This document shows positions 11,360 through 19,602 of a stretch of DNA of 64,000 bases, in pieces (position 1 is the first letter of the stretch; every line of letters begins with the position of its first letter). The position numbers and the translations under genes are program-made. The notes below the pieces were generated by a model. The model worked only from the letters and a program-made list of their open reading frames with translations. It was not told where the DNA came from and searched no databases. Source of the stretch: Neorhizobium petrolearium (lineage in GTDB: Bacteria > Pseudomonadota > Alphaproteobacteria > Rhizobiales > Rhizobiaceae); NCBI RefSeq assembly GCF_017873175.1, contig NZ_JAGGJW010000006.1, forward strand, positions 124,001-188,000, in the 5' to 3' direction.

Positions 11360-13027
11360 ATGGCAAAACAGGAAGAGCTGGTGTTTCTGCCGCTTGGCGG
11401 CGTGGGTGAGATCGGCATGAACCTCGCCCTCTACGGCTATGGAACGCCGCAGAAGCGCCAGTGGATTATGGTCGATTGCGGCGTCACCTTTCCAGGGCCG
11501 GACCTGCCGGGCGTAGATCTCGTTCTGCCGGATATCCGCTATCTCGCCGGCGAGCGCCATAACCTCAAGGCGATCATCATCACCCACGCGCACGAGGATC
11601 ACTACGGCGCGCTGAACGATCTCTGGCCGGGCCTCAACGTGCCGGTCTATGCCTCGCCCTTTACGGCCGGCATGCTGGAGGCGAAACGCAATTACGAGGG
11701 GTCGCGGGCCGATATTCCGATAACGATCTTCAAAGCCGGCGACCGCATCACGGTCGGCCCGTTCCAGATCGAAGGGGTCGGCGTCAACCACTCCATTCCC
11801 GAGCCCATGTCGCTTGTCATCCGCACGCCGCTCGGCAATGTGATCCACACCGGCGACTGGAAGATCGACTATGCCCCCTCGCTCGGCCCCCTTACCGATG
11901 AGGAGCGTTTCCGTGCGCTTGGCGACGAAGGCGTTCTGGCTGTGATGTGCGATTCGACCAACGCCATGCGCGATGGCGTGTCTCCGTCGGAAGAAGAGGT
12001 TTCAGAAGGCCTGCGCAAGATCATCGCGGGAGCCGAGGGCAGGGTGGCAATCACCACCTTCTCCTCGAATGTCGGCCGCATCCGCTCCGTCGCCCAGGCC
12101 GCCGAAGCTGCCGGTCGCGAGGTGTTGCTGCTCGGCAGTTCTCTGAAGCGTGTCGTCGACGTCGCCCGCGATGTCGGCCTGATGGAGGGGTTGAAACCCT
12201 TCATCGCCGAGGACGAGTACGGCTATATTCCGCGCGACAAGATCGTCGTCATCCTGACCGGCAGCCAGGGCGAACCGCGCGCCGCACTTGCCAAGATCGC
12301 CCGCGACGAGATGCGCAACGTGGCGCTGGCATCCGGCGACACGGTGGTTTTCTCCTCGCGCACCATTCCCGGCAATGAAAAGGCGATCATCGAGATCAAG
12401 AACGGCTTGATCGAGCAAGGCATCAACGTGGTGACGGACTCGGATGCGCTGGTGCATGTCTCCGGCCATCCGCGCCGCAACGAACTTCTGAAGATGTACG
12501 AATGGACCCGGCCGCAGATTCTCGTGCCGGTGCATGGCGAGGCGGCGCACCTGATGGCGCAGGCCGAGCTTGGCGCTTCCGCCGGCATTAAGACCATCCC
12601 GCGCGTGCGGAACGGTGATGTCCTGCGGCTTGCGCCGGGTTCCGCGGAGGTGATCGATGAGGCGCCGCATGGCCGCATCTTCAAGGACGGCAAACTGATC
12701 GGCGACTTCGACGAAATGGGAATTGGCGATCGCCGCAAACTCTCCTATGTCGGACACGTCTCGGTCAACGTGCTGCTCGACAACCGCTACGATTTCCTGA
12801 CCGATCCGGATGTCGTCGCCTTCGGTCTGCCGGAGTTTGATGATGAGGGTGAGGCGATGGAGGATACGCTCTACGACGCGGTGCTCGGTGCCGTCGAAAG
12901 CATTCCGCGAGGCCGTCGCAAGGACCTCGATATGTTGCGGGAGGCGGTCCGCCGGGCCGTGCGCGCCGCTGCCAACGAGGCCTGGGGCAAGAAGCCGGTC
13001 GTGACGGTGTTCGTGACGAGGTTGTGA
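11360..13027 (+). CDS. rnj: Ribonuclease J
   Basis: A 555-residue metallo-beta-lactamase/beta-CASP ribonuclease. RNase J combines 5'-to-3' exonuclease and endonuclease activity in rRNA maturation and mRNA decay. The zinc motif HAHEDH is at residues 76-81, and the distal IHTGDWKID motif is present. The beta-CASP region includes TGSQGEPRAAL and SGHPRRNE. The C-terminal domain is also there, so the protein looks full length. It is the last gene of the nuo-birA-rnj run. With RNase E and RNase R also in the window, three RNA-decay enzymes are encoded nearby. Confidence 0.95.
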   Translation: MAKQEELVFLPLGGVGEIGMNLALYGYGTPQKRQWIMVDCGVTFPGPDLPGVDLVLPDIRYLAGERHNLKAIIITHAHEDHYGALNDLWPGLNVPVYASPFTAGMLEAKRNYEGSRADIPITIFKAGDRITVGPFQIEGVGVNHSIPEPMSLVIRTPLGNVIHTGDWKIDYAPSLGPLTDEERFRALGDEGVLAVMCDSTNAMRDGVSPSEEEVSEGLRKIIAGAEGRVAITTFSSNVGRIRSVAQAAEAAGREVLLLGSSLKRVVDVARDVGLMEGLKPFIAEDEYGYIPRDKIVVILTGSQGEPRAALAKIARDEMRNVALASGDTVVFSSRTIPGNEKAIIEIKNGLIEQGINVVTDSDALVHVSGHPRRNELLKMYEWTRPQILVPVHGEAAHLMAQAELGASAGIKTIPRVRNGDVLRLAPGSAEVIDEAPHGRIFKDGKLIGDFDEMGIGDRRKLSYVGHVSVNVLLDNRYDFLTDPDVVAFGLPEFDDEGEAMEDTLYDAVLGAVESIPRGRRKDLDMLREAVRRAVRAAANEAWGKKPVVTVFVTRL

Positions 13028-13136
13028 GGGGTGGGCGGATTGCCTCTCCTGAAAATCGGCGCGGCACGGTTATCTCTCTCCTTGCGGGAGGGAAATCGCA
13101 AGAAAGGGCTCGCACACCAAACTCGGAGGACACCAC

Positions 13137-13541
13137 ATGCTCGGACGCGTCAACCATATCGCCATCGCCGTGCCGGATCTGGCGGCGGCCACTGCCATTT
13201 ACCGCGATACACTCGGTGCCCGCGTCTCTCAGGCCCAGGCGCTGCCGGAACATGGCGTGACGGTCGTCTTCGTCGAGCTTCCGAACACCAAGGTGGAACT
13301 GCTCGAACCATTGGGGGCGGACTCCCCGATTGCCGCCTTTCTCGAGAAGAACCCATCGGGCGGCATGCACCATATCTGCTACGAGGTGGAAGACATCATC
13401 GCCGCCCGCGACCAGTTGAAGGCCGGCGGCGCCCGCGTACTCGGTGACGGCAATCCCAAGACAGGCGCCCACGGCAAGCCGGTGTTGTTTCTACACCCCA
13501 AGGATTTCAACGGCACCTTGGTCGAGCTCGAACAGGTTTGA
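13137..13541 (+). CDS. mce: Methylmalonyl-CoA epimerase (VOC family)
   Basis: A 134-residue vicinal-oxygen-chelate protein. It interconverts the (R) and (S) forms of methylmalonyl-CoA between propionyl-CoA carboxylase and methylmalonyl-CoA mutase. Likely metal ligands are His7 (VNHIAIAV), a histidine in GGMHHICYEV (78-79) and Glu130 near the C-terminus. MHHICYEV and HPKDFNGTLVELEQ are typical of the epimerase rather than of glyoxalase I. CGGAGGACACCAC precedes the ATG as ribosome-binding site. The 109-base gap after rnj could hold its own promoter. Confidence 0.9.
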   Translation: MLGRVNHIAIAVPDLAAATAIYRDTLGARVSQAQALPEHGVTVVFVELPNTKVELLEPLGADSPIAAFLEKNPSGGMHHICYEVEDIIAARDQLKAGGARVLGDGNPKTGAHGKPVLFLHPKDFNGTLVELEQV

Positions 13542-13646
13542 TCTTGCGATGAACCGTAGCTGACTGTCTCCGGCTGGCTCTGCCTTCCTTTATCGTTAAG
13601 CCCGTTATAGTATTAGTAGATCGCCTGTCATGAGTAGGGACGTCTC

Positions 13647-14030
13647 ATGGACCAATTATCCCGCAGAAAATATGATACTTTACTGGAGAGTGGAATTTTT
13701 ACTTATGATGTGGCGCTGGATCTGTTGTGGGGTGATGTCAAGGCGGCAAATATCATGGGTTTTCCAAAGGAGGAAATGAATGACGGGATCAGGTTGTTGG
13801 AATATGTAAGTCTTGTTCATCCTGATGACCTCCCGGAATTTGCCGAGAAGAAGCACAAGTCGATACTCAATGCTTCGCCGTTCCAGAGTTCTCACAGACT
13901 TCTTCGCAAGAACTCCGCTCCTGTTTGGGTGACTGTGCACAGTCGGCCCTGCCGCATTCAAAACGGCCTGCCAACGCTGATTGGTGGCATTATCACATCG
14001 GGAAAGATTACAGTGGAATTGCCCCTTTAG
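13647..14030 (+). CDS. Small stand-alone PAS-domain protein
   Basis: A 127-residue protein that is essentially one PAS fold: an N-terminal helix, the typical VHPDDLPEFAEKKHK segment at about residues 57-71, and a C-terminal sheet ending in the PTLIGGIIT strand. There is no attached kinase, GGDEF or HTH domain, so it may act as a sensor in trans or be a relic of a larger protein. Its codon use is more AT-rich than that of its neighbours (for example the first 40 codons), which hints at later acquisition or low expression. No ligand can be predicted. Confidence 0.7.
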   Translation: MDQLSRRKYDTLLESGIFTYDVALDLLWGDVKAANIMGFPKEEMNDGIRLLEYVSLVHPDDLPEFAEKKHKSILNASPFQSSHRLLRKNSAPVWVTVHSRPCRIQNGLPTLIGGIITSGKITVELPL

Positions 14031-14152
14031 GGAGCGAGGGCGGGTTACCTCCGGACTTATCCGGTGCGGCATCGCGTCCTCGGGCCCCCGTTTGAGTTTG
14101 CAGCCTTTCAGACTATAACGCCGCTCTCTGAACCGAAACCGGAAATCAACTC

Positions 14153-14422
14153 ATGTCGCTCCTGACGGTCGCCGCCATCTATTTCATTCTCTGGTGGACC
14201 GTGCTCTTCATTGTTCTGCCGCTCGGCTATCGCAGCCAGCAGGAGGAGGGTGAGGTGACGACCGGAACGGTCGAAAGCGCGCCCGCGAAATTCCGCGGCG
14301 GCCGCGTCATCGTGCTGACGACGGTGATTTCCGCCGTGCTCTATGCGGCCTATCACCTCGTCTCGACATATTTCGGCTTCGGCATCGCCGATATTCCGGT
14401 CATCCTGCCAAGTTTCGAATAG
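14153..14422 (+). CDS. DUF1467 family small membrane protein
   Basis: An 89-residue protein with two predicted membrane helices, residues about 5-23 (AAIYFILWWTVLFIVLPLG) and about 60-78, joined by a short hydrophilic loop. The pattern WWTVLFIVLPLGYRSQ with a following Glu-rich stretch matches DUF1467, a family of unknown function common in alphaproteobacteria. In many alphaproteobacteria this gene lies close to mce and proS, as it does here. Confidence 0.85.
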   Translation: MSLLTVAAIYFILWWTVLFIVLPLGYRSQQEEGEVTTGTVESAPAKFRGGRVIVLTTVISAVLYAAYHLVSTYFGFGIADIPVILPSFE

Positions 14423-14520
14423 GGCAGGATAACGCAGGAACCTGTCATCTTCCTGTCATGCTGGGAAGGCATAGGAGGCGCGGTCCGTCGAGGCCAAAAC
14501 AGGCAGGGCTTCGAGAAAGC

Positions 14521-14551
14521 AAAAAAAAACAAGGCGGTTAAGCCTTGTTTT
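14521..14551 (-). terminator. Rho-independent terminator (minus strand)
   Basis: A perfect 10-base-pair stem, AAAACAAGGC (14526-14535) and GCCTTGTTTT (14542-14551), with a 6-base loop. Read on the minus strand it is followed by an unbroken run of T (complement of A at 14521-14529), the classic intrinsic terminator form. No minus-strand gene ends here, so it probably terminates a small RNA. On the plus strand it has only four T and could weakly end the DUF1467 transcript. Confidence 0.85.
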
Positions 14552-14700
14552 AGTTCCGCGTGATCCTTCACCGTTGCCGGGGCAGCGAACAAGCGCGCCT
14601 AAGATCTGATCCTCCCAAGACTTGACCGCGAAATGGCAAGAATTTGAACTCCTTGCCTCTTTTGTGAGCTGAACCTAGCTCAAAGGTTGGGCTTTGTCAT
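14521..14700 (-). ncRNA. Candidate small RNA upstream of proS (5' end not defined)
   Basis: Evidence is structural only. Minus-strand reading ends in the terminator at 14521-14551 and lacks a convincing long reading frame. Upstream of the terminator, the same strand can form a stem GGCAAG...CTTGCC (near 14632-14656) and a shorter AACCT...AGGTT stem (near 14672-14688). A size of 150-180 bases would be usual for a trans-acting sRNA. I could not find a clear promoter, so the 5' end at about 14700 is a guess. Confidence 0.4.
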
Positions 14701-14951
14701 CCGATTTTTTTGTATTTTTGACACAGTCGGGTAAAATTTTTCAGTTGACAAAAATGTCGCACGCTTGCCACGAAATCCCCACTTTTGAGCGATCTGCAGT
14801 GGCAGGCGCACAATCGCGAACATCCAGGCGATTCACGCGGGGGCGGGTTCCCTTGAGAACGCGGAACGGCTATGTACCCTCGCAATATTACTCCAGAAAT
14901 GGCCGATTCCTGATCAGACAAGGGATAGGCTGGCAACCCTCGGAAATCTCG

Positions 14952-16277
14952 ATGCGCCTCACCCGTTATTTCATGCCCATCCTGAAGGAAAATCCCAAAG
15001 AAGCGGAAATCGTCTCCCACCGGCTGATGCTGCGTGCGGGCATGATCCGCCAGCAGAGCCAGGGGATCTATTCCTGGTTGCCGCTGGGAAAACGTGTGCT
15101 CGACAAGGTCTGCGCGATTATCCGGGAGGAGCAGAACCGGGCAGGGGCGCTTGAAATCATGATGCCGACGATCCAGTCGTCTGACCTGTGGATCGAAAGC
15201 GGCCGTTACAATGACTACGGCGCCGAGATGCTGCGTATCAAGGACCGGCAGGACCGCGCCATGCTCTTCGGGCCGACCAACGAGGAGATGGTGACGGATA
15301 TTTTCCGTTCCTACGTCAAATCCTACAAGAGCCTGCCGCTCAACCTCTATCACATCCAATGGAAGTTCCGCGACGAGATCCGTCCGCGTTTCGGCACCAT
15401 GCGCTCGCGTGAGTTCCTGATGAAGGACGCCTATTCCTTCGACCTGACGAAGGAAGATGCGATCCACGCCTATAACCGCATGTTCGCAGCGTATCTGCGG
15501 ACGTTCTCGCGCATGGGATTGCGGGCGATCCCGATGCGCGCCGATACCGGCCCCATTGGCGGCAACCACAGCCACGAATTCATCATCCTGGCCGAAACCG
15601 GCGAGTCGGAAGTGTTCTCCCACAAGGATTTCGTGAACTTCGAAATCCCCGGCATCGACACCGATTTCAATGACGTCTACGCACTCAAGGCGATCTTCGA
15701 CAAATGGACCTCGGTCTATGCCGCGACGTCCGAAATGCACGATGAAGCTGCCTTCAACGCCATTCCCGAGGCCGACCGCATGTCCGCCCGCGGCATCGAG
15801 GTCGGTCATATCTTCTATTTCGGCACGAAATATTCCGAGCCCATGGGGGCAAAGGTGCAGGGTCCGGATGGCAAGGAACACCTTATTCACGGTGGTTCCT
15901 ACGGTATCGGCCCGACCCGCCTTGTTCCCGCCATCATCGAAGCATCGCATGACGAGAACGGAATCATCTGGCCGGCGTCCGTCGCACCCTTCGACGTTGT
16001 GGTCATCAACATGAAGCCCGGCGACGAGGCCTGCGATCGCATCTGCGAGACGCTTTATGGCGGGCTCACGACCGTCGGCAAGGACGTGCTCTACGACGAC
16101 ACGGATGAGCGCGCCGGCACCAAGTTCGCAACCGCCGACCTGATCGGCGTGCCGGTTCAGGTGATTGTCGGACCCCGCTCCGCCGCAGGTGGCGAAGTCG
16201 AGGTCAAGGACCGCAAAACCGGTGAGCGCGAGACGCTGACCGTCGAGGCGGCGATGAACAGACTTGCCGGCCGATAA
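14952..16277 (+). CDS. proS: Proline--tRNA ligase (short alphaproteobacterial form)
   Basis: A 441-residue class II aminoacyl-tRNA synthetase that charges tRNA-Pro. Motif 2 is seen in [17 protein letters not shown] (about 139-155) and motif 3 in [14 protein letters not shown]-terminal anticodon-binding domain is present, but the editing insertion of the long E. coli type is missing, as expected for the 440-residue rhizobial type. I chose ATG 14952 ([11 protein letters not shown]), the conserved start. lolC follows 61 bases downstream and lolD after that, a run known in rhizobia. Confidence 0.96.
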   Translation: MRLTRYFMPILKENPKEAEIVSHRLMLRAGMIRQQSQGIYSWLPLGKRVLDKVCAIIREEQNRAGALEIMMPTIQSSDLWIESGRYNDYGAEMLRIKDRQDRAMLFGPTNEEMVTDIFRSYVKSYKSLPLNLYHIQWKFRDEIRPRFGTMRSREFLMKDAYSFDLTKEDAIHAYNRMFAAYLRTFSRMGLRAIPMRADTGPIGGNHSHEFIILAETGESEVFSHKDFVNFEIPGIDTDFNDVYALKAIFDKWTSVYAATSEMHDEAAFNAIPEADRMSARGIEVGHIFYFGTKYSEPMGAKVQGPDGKEHLIHGGSYGIGPTRLVPAIIEASHDENGIIWPASVAPFDVVVINMKPGDEACDRICETLYGGLTTVGKDVLYDDTDERAGTKFATADLIGVPVQVIVGPRSAAGGEVEVKDRKTGERETLTVEAAMNRLAGR

Positions 16278-16338
16278 GCCGGCGGGTCCGGTAGACAAGG
16301 ATAAGGCGGGCTTGACCGTCAGGCATCGAGGAAACGGC

Positions 16339-17646
16339 ATGGCGAGCGTCGCGGCGAATGGTGAAGCGGAAAAGGCGGAGCGCTCGCCCTCGGCTGGTCC
16401 TTTCTCGGCCTTTGAGCGCATGGTTGCCTGGCGTTACCTGCGTTCGCGCCGCCGCGAGGCCTTCATCTCCGTCATTGCCGGCTTTTCCTTCATCGGCATC
16501 ATGCTGGGTGTCGCCACTCTTATCATCGTCATGGCAGTGATGAACGGTTTCCGCACCGAGCTCATCTCGCGCATCCTTGGCATCAACGGTCACATGATTG
16601 TCCAGCCGATCGACGGGCCGTTCACCGATTACGCCGAGCTCACCAAGAAATTCGCGGCTGTTCCCGGCGTCAGGATGGCGCTTCCGCTGGTGGAAGGCCA
16701 GACGTTGGCTTCCGGCCGCGGTGGTGCAGGTTCAGGCGCGCTTGTGCGCGGCGTTCGTCCGGAAGATCTTGAAAAGCTCACCGAGGTCGCCGGCAACATC
16801 AAGTCCGGCGATCTGGTCGGTTTCGCTTCAGGGCAGGGCGTCCTGGTCGGCTCGCGGCTTGCGGCCCAGCTCGGCTTGAATGCCGGTGATCAGATCACGC
16901 TCATCTCGCCGGAGGGCGACGTGACACCCATGGGCGTCAATCCACGGGTGAAATCCTATCCGATCTCCGGCATCTTCGAGATCGGCATGTCGGAATACGA
17001 CGCGACGATCATTTATATGCCGCTTGAAGAGTCGCAGCTCTATTTCAATGCCGATGGCCTCGTGCAGTCGATCGAGCTTTTCGTCGACAATCCCGATAAT
17101 GTCGACAGCATCCGGCCATTGGTGGAGGCCGCAGCCGGCCGACAGATCTTCATCTCAGACTGGCGCCAGCGCAACCAGACCTTCTTTTCCGCGCTCCAGG
17201 TGGAACGCAACGTGATGTTCATGATCCTGACGCTGATCGTGCTGGTGGCCGCACTCAACATCATTTCCGGCCTCATCATGCTGGTGAAGGACAAGGGCAG
17301 CGATATCGCAATCCTGCGCACCATGGGAGCCGGCGCCGGCGCAATCATGCGCATCTTCTTCATGACCGGGGCCGCGATCGGCATCGTCGGCACGCTCGCC
17401 GGCGTCGTGCTCGGAGTTATTGTCTGTCTCAACATCGAATCGATTCGCCAGTTCTTCTCCTGGGTTTCCGGCACGGTCCTCTTCGATCCGGAACTCTATT
17501 TCCTCAGCCAGTTGCCGGCGGAGATGAGCCTGCGCGAGACGTTGTCGGTGGTCGTCATGGCGCTGGGGCTTTCCTTCCTCGCCACCATCTTCCCGGCATG
17601 GCGGGCCTCGAAGCTCGATCCTGTCCAGGCCCTCCGATACGAATAG
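16339..17646 (+). CDS. lolC: Lipoprotein-releasing ABC transporter, permease subunit
   Basis: A 435-residue inner-membrane permease of the LolCDE-type complex, which extracts lipoproteins from the inner membrane for transfer to LolA. Layout: one N-terminal helix ([20 protein letters not shown], about residues 49-68), a large periplasmic MacB-like domain, and three C-terminal helices. The start at ATG 16339 has a CGAGGAAACGGC ribosome-binding site; a TTG at 16264 would overlap proS. Only one permease gene is present, so this lineage probably uses a homodimer (LolF-like) in place of LolC plus LolE; that is inference. Confidence 0.92.
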   Translation: MASVAANGEAEKAERSPSAGPFSAFERMVAWRYLRSRRREAFISVIAGFSFIGIMLGVATLIIVMAVMNGFRTELISRILGINGHMIVQPIDGPFTDYAELTKKFAAVPGVRMALPLVEGQTLASGRGGAGSGALVRGVRPEDLEKLTEVAGNIKSGDLVGFASGQGVLVGSRLAAQLGLNAGDQITLISPEGDVTPMGVNPRVKSYPISGIFEIGMSEYDATIIYMPLEESQLYFNADGLVQSIELFVDNPDNVDSIRPLVEAAAGRQIFISDWRQRNQTFFSALQVERNVMFMILTLIVLVAALNIISGLIMLVKDKGSDIAILRTMGAGAGAIMRIFFMTGAAIGIVGTLAGVVLGVIVCLNIESIRQFFSWVSGTVLFDPELYFLSQLPAEMSLRETLSVVVMALGLSFLATIFPAWRASKLDPVQALRYE

Positions 17647-17659
17647 GTCCCGATCCTTT

Positions 17660-18343
17660 ATGGCACGCAAAACTGTCTTGCAGCTCTCGGGCGTCCAGCG
17701 TCACTACGGCCAGGGCGACACCACGCTTTCGATCCTGAAGGGCGCGGATTTTGAGCTGGTGCGCGGCGAAATGGTGGCGCTGGTCGCGCCGTCGGGTACG
17801 GGAAAGTCGACGCTGCTGCATCTTGCCGGCCTGCTTGAGCATCCGGATGGCGGCGAGGTCTTCATCGGCGGGCGTCCCTGTAACGATCTGTCTGACGACG
17901 ACCGCACCGCGATCCGCCGCTCGGAGATCGGCTTCGTCTACCAGTTCCACCATCTCCTGCCGGAATTCACGGCGATCGAGAACATCATGATGCCGCAGCT
18001 GATCGCCGGCCTTTCGAAGGCAGAGGCGAAGGAACGTGCAGCTCAGCTCCTCGATTACATGCGCATCGGCCATCGGGCAGAGCATCGTCCGGCCGAATTG
18101 TCGGGCGGCGAACAGCAGCGCGTGGCAATCGCCCGCGCCGTCGCCAACGCGCCGCGTGTGCTTCTCGCCGACGAGCCGACCGGCAACCTCGACCCCAAGA
18201 CGGCATCCTATGTCTTTGATGCGCTGGAGGCGCTGGTACGCCAGTCAGGCCTTGCAGCACTGATCGCCACCCACAACCACGAACTTGCCGGCCGCATGGA
18301 CCGCCGCGTGACGATCGAGGGCGGCAAGGTCGTGGAGATGTGA
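17660..18343 (+). CDS. lolD: Lipoprotein-releasing ABC transporter, ATP-binding subunit
   Basis: A 227-residue ABC ATPase. Walker A is APSGTGKST (43-51), the signature LSGGEQQR starts at 147, and Walker B LLADEP lies at about 168-173 followed by TGNLDPKT. It energises the permease encoded 13 bases upstream. The TGNLDPKT context is typical of LolD and MacB-type ATPases. Position behind lolC settles the call. Confidence 0.95.
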   Translation: MARKTVLQLSGVQRHYGQGDTTLSILKGADFELVRGEMVALVAPSGTGKSTLLHLAGLLEHPDGGEVFIGGRPCNDLSDDDRTAIRRSEIGFVYQFHHLLPEFTAIENIMMPQLIAGLSKAEAKERAAQLLDYMRIGHRAEHRPAELSGGEQQRVAIARAVANAPRVLLADEPTGNLDPKTASYVFDALEALVRQSGLAALIATHNHELAGRMDRRVTIEGGKVVEM

Positions 18344-18656
18344 AGCCGGTTAAGCGCAGGCGATTGGCGCCATATTCCGGTTATCCCTGTGCCGGTCACA
18401 GAGATCCAGCAGCGCTGCGTCGGTCGCGCGTGTTTCGCACACAATCCCGTATGGCTTTCCGCAAGGACGTAAGACCATATCGCCGCAGAGGAACCGGAGT
18501 TGCGCGGAAAAACTTGGCCGAACGGGATACGTCACGTGTCATTTGTAAATTTCAATACGGGGCGCTCGATGTGTCTCGGCCGCTCCTGAAAACAACCTTG
18601 ATCGCCAATGGGGACTTCCCCCTCGTTTCCCCCATGAAAACATGCTGGCAGACGGT
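18344..18656. other. Gene-free stretch between lolD and a convergent gene
   Basis: 313 bases between the ends of lolD (+) and the FG-GAP-like gene (-). A plus-strand open frame of 120 codons crosses it but has no ribosome-binding site and an implausible composition, rich in Arg and Ser. I see no clear terminator hairpin, no tRNA and no repeat. Confidence 0.5.
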
Positions 18657-19220
18657 TTACCGCCCCTTGCAGATGTCTTGCCCGATCTCGTTCTCCCATT
18701 GAGCGACCGGAACCGCGCCTGGCGCGCCGATGATCGGTTTGCCGTTCACCTTGCCTTTGCCCGTCAGCAGGTTGAGGTCGCATTCGATCTGGTCCGGCAC
18801 GTTCTCCGAAAAGCCGTAGCCCGCCACCAGGAAATCCGAATTGCGATAGGCAAGTGTAAGCCTGATCTCGTAATGCCGCTGGCCGGGCGTATCGTTCTTC
18901 GCCGTCACCAGAATTGATCCGTTCTGCAAGGCGGCGATTGCAACCGATTCTCCCGCATAGATAAACGAGCCGGGCACTTTGTTCGTGGCAGCTGCCTTGA
19001 GCGTCATCCGTCCTTCGTAGGGGTCGGCAAGGTAGATGTAGATGCCGTTGCGGTCCGCGCCGTGTTCCCGTGGCGGACGCACGATCATGGCGAGATCGGC
19101 GTCGCCATCCCGGTCAAAATCCCCGGTCGCAACAGCCGCGATCCGACCGGGATCGATCAGCTCTTCGGTCAGCGCCGGGCCGGCGAGGAGGAAGGCGACA
19201 AGCACTGCAAATGTTCTCAT
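18657..19220 (-). CDS. Secreted protein with FG-GAP/VCBS-like repeat, function unknown
   Basis: A 187-residue protein with a clear signal peptide (MRTFAVLVAFLLAGPALT). The segment GDFDRDGDADLAMIV (about 34-48) is a calcium-binding FG-GAP/VCBS-like motif, usually part of a beta-propeller blade; there is room here for only part of a propeller. The rest is beta-rich, with two cysteines (QIECDL and QDICKG) that could form a disulfide in the periplasm. I set the start at ATG 19218-19220; the frame is open further upstream, but that part has no signal sequence. It is transcribed away from the small peptide gene at 19398. Confidence 0.65.
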   Translation of the reverse strand: MRTFAVLVAFLLAGPALTEELIDPGRIAAVATGDFDRDGDADLAMIVRPPREHGADRNGIYIYLADPYEGRMTLKAAATNKVPGSFIYAGESVAIAALQNGSILVTAKNDTPGQRHYEIRLTLAYRNSDFLVAGYGFSENVPDQIECDLNLLTGKGKVNGKPIIGAPGAVPVAQWENEIGQDICKGR

Positions 19221-19328
19221 GGTGGAAGGTTCCCCGCTCTGATCTGTCAACTCTAGCCTACGCGAACCTCTTGGAAAACAGGGATTTCTCTCCAATTTTA
19301 ACCATAGTTTCGAAATCGCGTTTCTCCT

Positions 19329-19367
19329 TTTGTTCTCTTGTTGACTTTTGTACAAAAAGAGAACAAA
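19329..19367. promoter_or_regulatory. Operator-like inverted repeat with LexA-like half sites
   Basis: Two perfect 11-base arms, TTTGTTCTCTT (19329-19339) and AAGAGAACAAA (19357-19367), are separated by 17 bases that contain the -35 element. The arms carry GTTC (19332-19335) and GAAC (19361-19364). Each of these also pairs at N7 spacing with an outer half site that is one base from the SOS consensus: TTTC-N7-GTTC at 19321-19335 and GAAC-N7-AAAC at 19361-19375. This suggests control by LexA or another dimeric repressor, which is inference. Confidence 0.5.
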
Positions 19368-19370
19368 TTA
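19341..19370 (+). promoter_or_regulatory. Promoter of the small peptide gene
   Basis: TTGACT at 19341-19346 is a good -35 element. At a distance of 17-18 bases lies the AT-rich stretch CAAATTA (19364-19370), a weaker -10. The start codon at 19398 is preceded by GGGAG. The promoter lies inside the inverted repeat at 19329-19367, so access by RNA polymerase would depend on whatever binds there. Confidence 0.55.
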
Positions 19371-19397
19371 AAAACATAACGAACACGGGAGACGACG

Positions 19398-19484
19398 ATG
19401 ACTGACATTCTTCGTGACATTGCCGCATTCGCTTCCATCGCCACCTTCGTGGCAAGCCTGTCCATGCTCGTCATGGCCATGTGA
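19398..19484 (+). CDS. 28-residue single-helix membrane peptide, SidA-like candidate
   Basis: A short frame with ATG 19398, TGA 19482-19484 and a GGGAG ribosome-binding site 6 bases upstream. The peptide starts MTDILRDIAAFAS and continues as one uninterrupted hydrophobic helix ending VMAM, so it should insert in the inner membrane. Own promoter and palindromic operator lie just upstream, and dnaE starts 118 bases downstream. From memory, Caulobacter SidA is an SOS-induced 29-residue membrane peptide that blocks division through FtsW/FtsN, and its gene is numbered next to dnaE; I could not verify this or align the two. The identification is therefore by size, topology and place only. Confidence 0.55.
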   Translation: MTDILRDIAAFASIATFVASLSMLVMAM

Positions 19485-19602
19485 GCGAACTCTCGCTTGA
19501 AGCTTCGTCATCCGAAAGACGTTGAGCGAGGAAATCTGAACTGGACTCTCGGCAGGCCGCACCGGAAAATAGCCCGATTCATGAAGTGGGTAAGGCGCGG
19601 AC

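Larger units (their letters stand above)
14423..14951. other. Gene-free stretch between DUF1467 gene and proS
   Basis: About 530 bases with no convincing protein-coding gene. The proS frame is open back to 14694, but the extra 86 residues are unlike ProS. The stretch holds a strong minus-strand terminator (14521-14551) and several short inverted repeats between 14620 and 14690. Two TTGACA hexamers (about 14718 and 14744) are possible -35 elements for proS. The region is AT-richer than the genes around it. Confidence 0.6.

Noticed and set aside
14694..14951. An 86-residue N-terminal extension of ProS
   Set aside because: It is Ser/Arg/Cys-rich, has no ribosome-binding site and is not part of the 440-residue family; [11 protein letters not shown] at 14952 is the conserved start.
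18340..18702. A 120-codon plus-strand frame after lolD
   Set aside because: It overlaps the end of lolD and the end of the convergent gene, and has random-looking Arg/Ser/Pro composition.
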